DNA of 64,000 bases from assembly GCF_035653575.1 (NCBI RefSeq), contig NZ_DASRBQ010000118.1, positions 58,655 through 122,654 of the forward strand, written 5' to 3'. Both the position numbers and the translations under genes were made by a program. Positions 43,450-54,557 of the stretch are shown here, in pieces. The notes beneath the pieces are model-generated. The model saw only the letters and a program-made list of their open reading frames with translations, made no database searches and was not told where the DNA came from. The DNA comes from Actinocrinis sp035653575 (GTDB lineage Bacteria > Actinomycetota > Actinomycetes > Streptomycetales > Catenulisporaceae). Position 1 is the first letter of the stretch. Each line of letters opens with the position of its first letter.

Positions 43450-45390
43450 ATGGACACCTACGAATACGACGTCGTCGTGATCGGCGCGGGCGGGGCGGGG
43501 CTGCGCGCCGCGATCGAGGCGCGGCTGCACGGCAAGCGGGTCGCGATCATCTGCAAGTCCCTGTTCGGCAAGGCCCACACGGTCATGGCCGAGGGCGGCG
43601 CGGCCGCGGCGATGGGGAACGTGAACCCCAACGACAACTGGATGGTGCACTTCCGCGACACCATGCGCGGCGGCAAGTTCCTCAACCACTTCCGGATGGC
43701 CGAGCTGCACGCCAAGGAGGCGCCGGACCGGGTGTGGGAACTCGAGCAGTGGGGCGCGCTGTTCGACCGCACCAAGGACGGCAAGATCTCGCAGCGCAAC
43801 TTCGGCGGCCACGAGTACCCGCGCCTCGCGCACGTCGGCGACCGCACGGGTCTGGAGCTGATCAGGACCCTGCAGCAGGCCGTGGTCGGCCTCCAGCAGC
43901 AGGACGCGCGGGAGACCGGCGACGCCGAGGGCAGCATCAAGGTCTTCGCGGAGCACACGATCACGCGGCTGCTCAAGGACGGCGACCGGATCGCGGGTGC
44001 CTTCGGCTACCGGCGCGAGGACGGCCAGTTCGTGCTGTTCAAGGCGCCCGCGGTGGTCCTGGCCACCGGCGGCATCGGCAAGTCGTTCAAGGTGACCTCC
44101 AACTCCTGGGAGTACACCGGCGACGGCCACGCGCTGGCGCTGCTGGCCGGCGCGACGCTGATCAACATGGAGTGCATCCAGTTCCACCCGACCGGCATGG
44201 TCTGGCCGCCCTCGGTGAAGGGCATCCTGGTCACCGAGTCGGTGCGCGGCGACGGCGGCGTGCTGCGCAACTCCGAGGGCAAGCGGTTCATGTTCGACTA
44301 CGTCCCCGACGTCTTCCGCCCGCAGTACGCGGAGACCGAGGAGGAGGCGGACCGCTGGTACACCGACCCGGACAACAACCGGCGCCCGCCGGAGCTGCTG
44401 CCCCGCGACGAGGTGGCCCGCTCGATCAACTCCGAGGTCAAGGCCGGGCGCGGCACCCCGCACGGTGGCGTGTACCTGGACATCGCCTCGCGCCGCAGCA
44501 AGGAGTTCATCCTCAAGCGGCTGCCCTCGATGTACCACCAGTTCAAGGAGCTGGCGGACGTCGACATCACCGCGGAGCCGATGGAGATCGGCCCGACCTG
44601 CCACTACGTCATGGGCGGCGTCGAGGTCGACCCGGACACGCAGGCCTCGATCGTGCCGGGGCTGTACGCGGCCGGCGAGGTGTCCGGCGGCATGCACGGC
44701 TCGAACCGGCTCGGCGGCAACTCGCTGTCCGACCTGCTGGTCTTCGGCCGGCGCGCGGGCCTCTACGCGGCCGAGTACGTCGACTCGCTGACCGCTCGGC
44801 CCGCGGTCTCGGACGCGGACGTCACCGCCGCCGAGGCCGAGGCGCTGGCTCCGCTGGAGCAGTCCTCGGGTGAGAACCCGTACACCTTGCACTCCGAGCT
44901 GCAGCAGACGATGAACGACCTGGTCGGCATCATCCGCCGGGAGCACGAGATGCAGGCGGCGATCGAGAAGCTGGCCGAGCTGGCGCCGCGCCGGGAGAAG
45001 GTCGCCGCGTCTGGCGGCCGGGTGTTCAACCCCGGCTGGCACCTCTCGCTGGACCTTCGCAACATGCTGCTGGTCTCCGAGTGCGTGGCCAAGGCGGCGC
45101 TGGAGCGCCAGGAGTCGCGCGGTGGCCACACCCGCGAGGACTACCCGGAGATGTCGGCCGAGTGGCGGAAGGTCAACCTGGTCTGCTCGGTGGGCCCGGA
45201 CGGGCACGCCCAGATCAAGAAGCAGCCGCTGCCGAAGATGCGCCCGGACCTGCTCGCCCTGTTCGAGCGCTCCGAGCTGAAGAAGTACCTGACCGAGGAA
45301 GAGCTGGCCGAGCTGCCCGCCCCGTCGGACGCGCCGGCGGCCGCGACCGGGACGCAGCCGGAGAAGGGGACTGGGGCGGACGCATCATGA
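43450..45390 (+). CDS. sdhA: Succinate dehydrogenase/fumarate reductase flavoprotein subunit
   Basis: A 646-residue FAD enzyme that oxidises succinate to fumarate in the TCA cycle. The N-terminal Rossmann motif is VVIGAGGAGLRAAIEA. KAHTVMAEGGAAAAMGN carries the conserved His that usually binds FAD covalently, and ECIQFHPTGM and the FAD-binding GGMHGSNRLGGNSL are present. Length and motifs fit the Sdh1-type group. The stop overlaps the iron-sulfur subunit start (ATGA). Active at the inner face of the membrane with SdhB and SdhC. Confidence 0.95.
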   Translation: MDTYEYDVVVIGAGGAGLRAAIEARLHGKRVAIICKSLFGKAHTVMAEGGAAAAMGNVNPNDNWMVHFRDTMRGGKFLNHFRMAELHAKEAPDRVWELEQWGALFDRTKDGKISQRNFGGHEYPRLAHVGDRTGLELIRTLQQAVVGLQQQDARETGDAEGSIKVFAEHTITRLLKDGDRIAGAFGYRREDGQFVLFKAPAVVLATGGIGKSFKVTSNSWEYTGDGHALALLAGATLINMECIQFHPTGMVWPPSVKGILVTESVRGDGGVLRNSEGKRFMFDYVPDVFRPQYAETEEEADRWYTDPDNNRRPPELLPRDEVARSINSEVKAGRGTPHGGVYLDIASRRSKEFILKRLPSMYHQFKELADVDITAEPMEIGPTCHYVMGGVEVDPDTQASIVPGLYAAGEVSGGMHGSNRLGGNSLSDLLVFGRRAGLYAAEYVDSLTARPAVSDADVTAAEAEALAPLEQSSGENPYTLHSELQQTMNDLVGIIRREHEMQAAIEKLAELAPRREKVAASGGRVFNPGWHLSLDLRNMLLVSECVAKAALERQESRGGHTREDYPEMSAEWRKVNLVCSVGPDGHAQIKKQPLPKMRPDLLALFERSELKKYLTEEELAELPAPSDAPAAATGTQPEKGTGADAS

Positions 45391-46136
45391 CGTACAAGGC
45401 GAAGTTCAAGGTCTGGCGCGGCGACGACCAGGACGGCGGTCTGCACGACTTCACCGTCGAGGTCAACGACGGCGAGGTGGTGCTCGACGTCATCCACAGG
45501 CTCCAGGCCACCCAGGCCCCGGACCTGGCGGTGCGCTGGAACTGCAAGGCCGGCAAGTGCGGCTCGTGTTCCGCGGAGATCAACGGCATGCCGCGGCTGC
45601 TGTGCATGACCCGCATGTCCGTGTTCGACGAGGACGAGACGGTCACGGTCACCCCGCTGCGCACCTTCCCGGTCATCCGCGACCTGGTCACCGACGTGTC
45701 CTTCAACTACGAGAAGGCGCGCCAGATCCCGGCCTTCGAGCCGCCGAAGGACCTCAAGCCGGGCGAGTACCGGATGGCCCAGGTGGACGTCGAGCGCTCG
45801 CAGGAGTTCCGCAAGTGCATCGAGTGCTACCTGTGCCAGAACACCTGCCACGTGGTGCGCGACCACGAGGAGAACAAGCAGTCGTTCGCCGGGCCCCGCT
45901 ACCTGATGCGCATGGCGGAGCTCGACATGCACCCGCTCGACACCCGTGAGCGGCGCAAGGAGGCGCAGGAGGAGCACGGCCTGGGCTTCTGCAACATCAC
46001 CAAGTGCTGCACCGAGGTCTGCCCCGAGCACATCAAGATCACCGACAACGCGCTGATCCCGATGAAGGAGCGCGTGGTCGACCGCAAGTACGACCCGCTG
46101 GTCTGGCTCGGCAACAAGATCGCGCGCCGCAAGTAG
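45387..46136 (+). CDS. sdhB: Succinate dehydrogenase iron-sulfur subunit
   Basis: A 249-residue electron-transfer subunit. Cys 53, 58, 61 and 73 (CKAGKCGSC plus a later Cys) ligate the [2Fe-2S] cluster. The second domain has CIECYLCQNTC beginning at Cys 144 and a later CNITKCCTEVCP for the [4Fe-4S] and [3Fe-4S] clusters. ATG 45387 overlaps the sdhA stop; the longer ORF to 45081 runs through sdhA in another frame. The operon ends at the terminator at 46174. Confidence 0.96.
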   Translation: MTYKAKFKVWRGDDQDGGLHDFTVEVNDGEVVLDVIHRLQATQAPDLAVRWNCKAGKCGSCSAEINGMPRLLCMTRMSVFDEDETVTVTPLRTFPVIRDLVTDVSFNYEKARQIPAFEPPKDLKPGEYRMAQVDVERSQEFRKCIECYLCQNTCHVVRDHEENKQSFAGPRYLMRMAELDMHPLDTRERRKEAQEEHGLGFCNITKCCTEVCPEHIKITDNALIPMKERVVDRKYDPLVWLGNKIARRK

Positions 46137-46173
46137 GGCGCGACGCGCTCCGCCGCCTCCGGCTCGTTTTCGC

Positions 46174-46212
46174 CGAGTGTGCCCCGTCCGGCTACCGGGC
46201 GGGGCACACTCG
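46174..46212 (+). terminator. Very strong terminator after sdhCAB
   Basis: CGAGTGTGCCCCG (46174-46186) pairs with CGGGGCACACTCG (46200-46212), and the inner CCGG/CCGG with one U-G pair extends the stem to about 18 bp around a 3-nt loop. It isolates sdh from the Roco gene. Confidence 0.88.
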
Positions 46213-46241
46213 TCACAGAGGACTGGTATGCCGGAGGGGCC

Positions 46242-49200
46242 GTGGAGTCTTGGGGCGAACAGATCGCGCAACGCCGCATCGCCCGGGCAGTCGCGCGCGG
46301 TGAGACGAAGCTCAAGCTCGTCAATCTGGGGCTCACCCGCATCCCGGAGGAAGTACGGTCGCTGCCGCGGCTGGACTGCCTGGACGTCAGCGGGAACCAT
46401 CTCGCGCAACTGCCGTCTTGGCTGCGCGAACAGCGCGACCTCGTCTGGCTCGCCCTCGACGGCAACGAACTCACCGAGGTACCCGAGTGGATCGGGGACC
46501 TGAGCCGACTCGAATGTCTTTGGCTGCACGCCAATCAGCTCACGCGGTTGCCCGAGTCGTTGGCCAGTCTGCGTGGTCTTATAAAGCTGAACGTCAGCTC
46601 CAACCCCCTAGCTGAGCTACCGGACTGGCTCGGGCGTCTCGACGTGCGCGACTTGCGCATCCAGGACCTCGAACTGACGCGGCCACCGGAGTGGCTCGCG
46701 CTCTACGATCGCCTTACCACGCTGAGCCTTGGCGACAACCGGCTCACGGAGCTGCCGGAATGGCTGGGAGACATCACGACGATCCGCCGGCTGTGGGCCC
46801 CTTCGAACCAGCTCACTGAGATGCCCCGGTCAGTCAAGCGCCTCACCTGGCTGGAAAGCCTTGACCTATCGGGCAATCGGCTCGCCGAGGTACCGTCATG
46901 GATCGGGGACCTAACAGAGCTCAGGTCTCTGGATCTGAGCCAAAATGAGATCCGCGAGCTTCCCGCGTCGCTCGGCGCGTCACGTCGCCTCACCACTCTC
47001 CTCTTGAACGAGAACCGCATTTCCAGCCTTCCGGACTCGCTCGCGAGCCTTAACAGGTTGACTAACCTCAATATAGGTTCCAATGATCTTCCCGAGGTCC
47101 CCGAGTGGATCGGTCAGCTGCCGCAGCTCCGGAGATTGCATCTCGGCGGCCTTAAGCTCAATGAGCTGCCCGGCTGGATCGCCCGTCTGGACCAGCTGAA
47201 TGCGCTGGACCTGTTCGCCAACAACATCGGCACACTGCCCGAATGGATCGGCCGGCTCAAACGCCTTAAGAACCTGTACATCGGATCGAACCTTCTTACC
47301 GCACTGCCCAGCGAGATCGCATCGCTCGCTCACCTCACGACGCTCACCCTCAGCTACAACAACATCGGCGCGTTGCCGAGCTGGCTAGGTGAATGCCGAC
47401 AGCTGAGAACACTTGAGGTGAGCGCATGCGGGCTCCAAGACCTCCCCGAGTCGCTGTTTCAGCTTACGCGCCTCAGGTACTTGAGCCTGCGCGGAAACAA
47501 ACTGTCCCAAGTACCGCCATCCATCGGTCGCCTGCGCAACCTGGAGCACCTCAACATCGGTTTGAATCAGCTCCCACAGATACCAGACGGCATTAGGAGC
47601 CTTAACCGCCTCACCAACTTGTGGGCCGAGGGCATACCGCATGCCGACAGCGCCGACTGGATCGCGGACCTACCCAGACTGATGGGGCTTTCTGTCGGCC
47701 ATGAGACGCTGACCGAATTGCCCAGTTGGATCCGCAAGCTTCGTCATCTCAGGACTCTCCAAGTCTCGGGTAGCGGCTTGACGCACCTGCCGGACTGGGT
47801 CGGCGAACTACGTCTGCTGCACAACCTCTATCTCTCCGGGAACCGGCTTCCATCGCTGCCTGACAGCCTGCGGCGGCTGGCGCGACTGAACCAACTGCAG
47901 CTTTCCGACAATCAGCTGTCACAGCTACCGGACCGGATCGGTGATCTGCGCGCGCTGACGTTTCTCGATCTCGGCCGGAACGAATTGACTCGATTGCCGG
48001 ACTCCGTCGGCGAGCTGACAGGCCTCACCAACCTCCGGCTCGAAGGAAATCAGCTGACCAGCCTCCCAGATTCATTGAGTCAACTGAGCAACCTCGAAGA
48101 CCTTTCGCTGAGCAACAACGATCTCGGTTGCCTACCCGATTGTGTGCGCGGATTGACCGGATTGCATGAATTGCACGCATTCGAGATCAACTCGTCCCGG
48201 TTGCCGACCTGGATCGGCGAGTTCAAGCTGCTCGCGCATCTCGATCTCGACGGAAACGGTCTCACCGCTCTGCCGGAGTCAGTCGGCCGATTGCAGCACC
48301 TCCGGGTCCTGGACCTGCGCCGGAACGAGCTGGCCGAGCTCCCGGAGTCAATGCGCGGCCTTCGCGGCATCAAAGACTTCTACCTGCACGACAACAAGCT
48401 TCGTTCCCTGCCCGATTGGTTGCTGGAGTATCCGGGCTTGGAGAACCTCACCGTTCACGGCAACCCACTGCTCAGCCCGCCGCCCGAGGTCGCGGCAAGC
48501 GGCACCGCGTCAACACTGGAGTTCCTCAAGGAGCGAAGGAAGGGCGCTTCACAGCAGTGGTCTTCCAAGATGCTCGTCGTCGGCGAAGGCGCTGTCGGCA
48601 AGACCTCCGCGATCAAGCGGCTGGTCGAGCAGCCGTTCGACCCCGCGGAGTCGACTACCCACGGGCTGCGCGTCTTCACGTACGACCTCGCTCACCCGAA
48701 TCTGGCCGGAACCAGGATGACGCTCAGCACCTGGGACTTCGGCGGCCAGGAGATATACCACGCCACCCATCAGTTCTTCCTCACCGAGCGATCCCTGTTC
48801 CTGCTGCTGTGGAACAGCAGGCTGGGATGGGTTCAAGGCCGCCTGCGCTACTGGCTGGACATCATCGCCGCACGTGCGCCCAAGTCTCCGGTTCTCCTCG
48901 TCGCGACGCATGCTCCCGTCGGAGGCCGGCCGGTCGATCTGCCGCTTGACGAACTGCGCGCGGAGTATCCGCAGATCGTCGACAACATCGCCATCGACAA
49001 CGAAAGCGAAGACGGCTTGGCGGCGCTGCGAGCGGAAATAGCGCGGCAGGCGGCAGCGCTGCCACTGATGGGTACCGAGTGGCCGGTCACCTGGCTGCAA
49101 GCCGCGAACGCGGTACGCACCAGGCCGGAAACCCATGTGTCACCGTCGCAGCTGTGGCAGACAATGGCGAGCGCCGGGCTGGGCAATCCCCAGCACCAGC

Positions 49201-50732
49201 GCTACGTCGCGACGGCGCTTCACGAACTCGGCGACATCCTTTTCTATCAGGACGACTCCGAGCTCGCCGACACCGTGGTGCTTCAGCCCGAGTGGGTGAA
49301 CGGCTACATCAGCAAGGTTCTGGACAGTCCCGAAGTCGAACGCTGCCATGGCCTGCTGCGCCGGCAGCACATGGACGAGCTTTGGAACGACCTCGATCGT
49401 GGACTGCGAGATCATTTCCTCGGCATGATGGACAAGTACGACTTGTCTTACAAAATCGATGGCGGTCGGGGCGCCGATCTCAGCCTCGTGGTCGAACGCC
49501 TTCCGTGGAACGCCCCGCCGTACCAAAAGCTCTGGGACGCGGCCACGCCCGGCGAGCACGAGATCAGGGTCGTCTATCAGCTCAACACGACGCCGCCGGG
49601 CATCCCCACCTGGTTCATCGCCCGCTCGCACCGATTCAGCACCGGAACGCATTGGCGCACCGGCGCGCTGCTGGCACATACCGACGGCCGCCACCGTGCG
49701 CTCATCCGCACCGACAGCCACCGCAACTGTGTCGAGCTCGCGGTACGCGGCCCGTCGCCCGCCGCGTTCTTCGCGATTCTCGACGACGGGCTCAATCTCA
49801 CGCTCGACCGGTACCCCGGCTTGAGTATCCGGCGGATGGTGCCCTGCCCATGTAGGAGCGCTCAAGACGAGCAGTGTTCCGAGCTGTTCGACTACGACGA
49901 TCTTCAGCGCCGGCTGGCCCGGACCCCGCCGCGTCATGAGATCGAATGCCGCAAGTCGGGCGAGGAGATCCACGTGCCGCTCCTGCTACTGGGTCTGGCT
50001 CCGTCGGAGCACGACGCTTGGCGCGACAGCCTCGAACGAATCAATGCGACGCTCACCGCGAGCCAAGCCGTGCTTTCCGAGCGCATCGAGGATCTCAGGG
50101 GTGACTTGCAGCGTCAGTTCCTTAAGGTGCAGCAGCAGCTCCAAGCGGGCTTCGAGACTTCGTGCCCGTGCGTCCTCACGGTCTCCGTATCGAAGGAGAG
50201 CCGGATCAAAGGCACCGCCTATGAGTTGTCGCTCTACTGCGAGGAACCGGGAGCCTGGCATCCTCTTCCAGATGGGGCGGGGACGTACGAACTGTCCGAG
50301 TCCGCGGCCTGGCTCCGGCGGTTCGCCCCCTACCTGCGCGAGCTGGTCACGATTCTCAAGCACGCCGCTCCCCTGGCCGGCCCAGTTCTCGGCATGACGG
50401 TGGAAAAACTCGACGCCCGCATCAAAGCGGATGCGGATGCGATGAAGGCACTGATCGACCAGCTTCTGGTACCCGACGTACTCTCGCTCCCCTCGCCTCT
50501 GAGCGCTGGTCGAGAGAACTCGCAGGGGTCGCCTGCTCCCGCCCCGACCCAGCACGCCACTTCCGAGGCCGACTTCCGCGCCCTGCGTGCGGCGTTGGAG
50601 AAGCTGGACCCGGATCAGCGGTGGGGTGGCCTCTCGAGGGTGGCGACGCCGGAAGGCCTGACCCTTTATTTGTGTCGGGAACATGCCGGGCCCTATCTCC
50701 GGACTCCTCGTGCGCCCGCCGCCTCGCCCTAG
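46242..50732 (+). CDS. LRR-Roc-COR (prokaryotic Roco) GTPase
   Basis: A 1,496-residue protein with 31 tandem 23-residue leucine-rich repeats (residues 42-753), a Ras-like Roc GTPase domain, a COR domain and a ~350-residue C-terminal region. The P-loop GEGAVGKTS is at 781-789 and the G3 motif DFGGQE at 832-837. At the G4 position there is THAPVGG (from 889), without the Asp that normally gives guanine specificity. The COR domain starts near LHELGDILFYQDD, and the later CPCRSAQDEQC resembles a zinc site. Roco proteins dimerise through COR and hydrolyse GTP; bacterial functions are unknown. GTG 46242 follows GGAGGGG closely (2 nt). GC content is locally lower than in the neighbours, suggesting transfer. 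Confidence 0.88.
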   Translation: MESWGEQIAQRRIARAVARGETKLKLVNLGLTRIPEEVRSLPRLDCLDVSGNHLAQLPSWLREQRDLVWLALDGNELTEVPEWIGDLSRLECLWLHANQLTRLPESLASLRGLIKLNVSSNPLAELPDWLGRLDVRDLRIQDLELTRPPEWLALYDRLTTLSLGDNRLTELPEWLGDITTIRRLWAPSNQLTEMPRSVKRLTWLESLDLSGNRLAEVPSWIGDLTELRSLDLSQNEIRELPASLGASRRLTTLLLNENRISSLPDSLASLNRLTNLNIGSNDLPEVPEWIGQLPQLRRLHLGGLKLNELPGWIARLDQLNALDLFANNIGTLPEWIGRLKRLKNLYIGSNLLTALPSEIASLAHLTTLTLSYNNIGALPSWLGECRQLRTLEVSACGLQDLPESLFQLTRLRYLSLRGNKLSQVPPSIGRLRNLEHLNIGLNQLPQIPDGIRSLNRLTNLWAEGIPHADSADWIADLPRLMGLSVGHETLTELPSWIRKLRHLRTLQVSGSGLTHLPDWVGELRLLHNLYLSGNRLPSLPDSLRRLARLNQLQLSDNQLSQLPDRIGDLRALTFLDLGRNELTRLPDSVGELTGLTNLRLEGNQLTSLPDSLSQLSNLEDLSLSNNDLGCLPDCVRGLTGLHELHAFEINSSRLPTWIGEFKLLAHLDLDGNGLTALPESVGRLQHLRVLDLRRNELAELPESMRGLRGIKDFYLHDNKLRSLPDWLLEYPGLENLTVHGNPLLSPPPEVAASGTASTLEFLKERRKGASQQWSSKMLVVGEGAVGKTSAIKRLVEQPFDPAESTTHGLRVFTYDLAHPNLAGTRMTLSTWDFGGQEIYHATHQFFLTERSLFLLLWNSRLGWVQGRLRYWLDIIAARAPKSPVLLVATHAPVGGRPVDLPLDELRAEYPQIVDNIAIDNESEDGLAALRAEIARQAAALPLMGTEWPVTWLQAANAVRTRPETHVSPSQLWQTMASAGLGNPQHQRYVATALHELGDILFYQDDSELADTVVLQPEWVNGYISKVLDSPEVERCHGLLRRQHMDELWNDLDRGLRDHFLGMMDKYDLSYKIDGGRGADLSLVVERLPWNAPPYQKLWDAATPGEHEIRVVYQLNTTPPGIPTWFIARSHRFSTGTHWRTGALLAHTDGRHRALIRTDSHRNCVELAVRGPSPAAFFAILDDGLNLTLDRYPGLSIRRMVPCPCRSAQDEQCSELFDYDDLQRRLARTPPRHEIECRKSGEEIHVPLLLLGLAPSEHDAWRDSLERINATLTASQAVLSERIEDLRGDLQRQFLKVQQQLQAGFETSCPCVLTVSVSKESRIKGTAYELSLYCEEPGAWHPLPDGAGTYELSESAAWLRRFAPYLRELVTILKHAAPLAGPVLGMTVEKLDARIKADADAMKALIDQLLVPDVLSLPSPLSAGRENSQGSPAPAPTQHATSEADFRALRAALEKLDPDQRWGGLSRVATPEGLTLYLCREHAGPYLRTPRAPAASP
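46365..48500 (+). repeat. Coding array of 31 leucine-rich repeats
   Basis: Thirty-one units with the pattern LxxLxLxxNxLxxLPxWLGxL, 23 residues (69 bp) each except the fifth (22 residues), run without interruption. They diverge at the DNA level, so it is a protein repeat rather than a recent DNA expansion. Units 5, 7, 12, 16, 19, 20 and 27 depart most from the consensus. Confidence 0.88.
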
Positions 50733-50815
50733 ACGCACCCTATGATCGCGGTCAGCGCGGCGGCCTGTAATGATGGGCCGGTTGCGCAACGGCGCGGAGC
50801 GAAGCGGAGTGGCAC

Positions 50816-53428
<2,613 letters not shown>

Positions 53429-53490
53429 CCGGCTCGGCCGGAGTGGCGTGTGCGATGGACCCGGCCAACCTAGCGACGCGCCTGCGGATC

Positions 53491-53787
53491 TTAGACCCCG
53501 AGCCCGCCCAAGACGGACAGTTCCTGGCGGGTGAATTCGCCGGTCAGCATCGGCATCGCCGTGGCGATCGCGGCTTTGACCTCCGGCAGTTGCAGCGAGG
53601 CGTCGTGCTTCTCCTTGCTCTCCCAGACCTCGGTCACCCAGATGGTGTCGGGGTCGGTGTCCGAGGCGAAGACGAGGTAGTGGCTGCACCCGATCGCGCG
53701 CAGGGCGGCCGCACCGGCCGTCAGCAGCGCCGCCACCTCGTCGCGGCAGCCCGGCTTGGTCTTCATCGAGCCGATGTATCCGTACAC
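53491..53787 (-). CDS. Antibiotic biosynthesis monooxygenase (ABM)-like protein
   Basis: A 98-residue protein of the dimeric alpha/beta-barrel (ABM/YgiN) type, recognised from YGYIGSMKTKPG at the N-terminus and the DTIWVTEVWESKEKHDASL block. Members are small monooxygenases or non-enzymatic relatives. GTG 53787 is preferred because GAGGG lies 6 nt upstream; an ATG two codons earlier (53793) is also in frame. It is last in the leftward ABC operon, 14 nt after the ATPase stop, so it may act with the transporter's substrate. The actual reaction is unknown. Confidence 0.85.
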   Translation of the reverse strand: MYGYIGSMKTKPGCRDEVAALLTAGAAALRAIGCSHYLVFASDTDPDTIWVTEVWESKEKHDASLQLPEVKAAIATAMPMLTGEFTRQELSVLGGLGV

Positions 53788-53801
53788 GATCATCCCTCGG
53801 T

Positions 53802-54557
53802 TCACGCCTCGGCCAGCTGGCCGTCGCGCAGTGTCAGAACCCGGTCCGCGAGTTCGACCATCGCCGGATCGTGCGTCGCGACCAGCGCCGTGACGTGTTC
53901 GGCGGCGATGATCGCGCGCAGCAGGCGCATCACCGAGCGGCCGGTGGCCCGGTCGAGCTGGCCGGTCGGCTCGTCCGCGATCAGCAGGCGCGGGGTGTTG
54001 GCCAGCGCCCTGGCGATCGCGACCCGCTGCTGCTGGCCGCCGGACAGCTCGCCCGGCCGCTGCTTGCCGTGCGCGGCGAGGCCGACCAGGTCGAGCAGCA
54101 GCTTGACCCGCTGCTCGCGCTCGGCCACCGGGGCGCGGCGCAGGCGCAGCGGCATGCCGATGTTCTCCGCCGCGGTGAGCACCGGCAGCAGCGCGAAGGA
54201 CTGGAAGATGAACCCGACGGTGCCGCGCCGCAGCTCGGCCAGTTCGGAGTCGGCCGGGCGCCGGCCCTTGCCGAACACCGGGCGGCCGTCGATGGCCAGC
54301 TCCCCGGAGTCCGGGCGGTCGAGCGCGCCGATCAGGTTGAGCAGCGTGGTCTTGCCGGAGCCGGAGCGCCCGACGATGACGCACAGTTCGCCGCGCGGCA
54401 CGTCGAAGGACACGTCATTGACCGCGTGCACCGCGCGCTCGCCGCTGCCGTACACGCGGTGCAGACCTTGCGCGACGACCATCGGGCCGCTGTCATCGAG
54501 GACCGTGCCGGATGCTGGGGCGGCAGCGGCGTCGGCCCCGCGGTCGGCCTCGCTCAT
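53802..54557 (-). CDS. MacB/LolD-type ABC ATPase
   Basis: A 251-residue ATPase of the MacB/LolD/FtsE group that works with FtsX-like permeases. Walker A is GRSGSGKTT, the signature LSGGQQQRVAIA, and Walker B LLIADEPTGQLD, followed by ATHDP (H-loop). The family uses ATP to drive mechanotransmission rather than classical transport. Its start overlaps the stop of the second ATPase (ATGA). With two ATPases and two large permeases, the operon can form one heteromeric complex or two. Confidence 0.93.
   Translation of the reverse strand: MSEADRGADAAAAPASGTVLDDSGPMVVAQGLHRVYGSGERAVHAVNDVSFDVPRGELCVIVGRSGSGKTTLLNLIGALDRPDSGELAIDGRPVFGKGRRPADSELAELRRGTVGFIFQSFALLPVLTAAENIGMPLRLRRAPVAEREQRVKLLLDLVGLAAHGKQRPGELSGGQQQRVAIARALANTPRLLIADEPTGQLDRATGRSVMRLLRAIIAAEHVTALVATHDPAMVELADRVLTLRDGQLAEA

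Noticed and set aside
46365..48500. Regular 69-bp spacing as a CRISPR or DNA satellite
   Set aside because: The regularity is at the protein level (leucine-rich repeats); DNA units are strongly diverged and there are no identical repeats with unique spacers.
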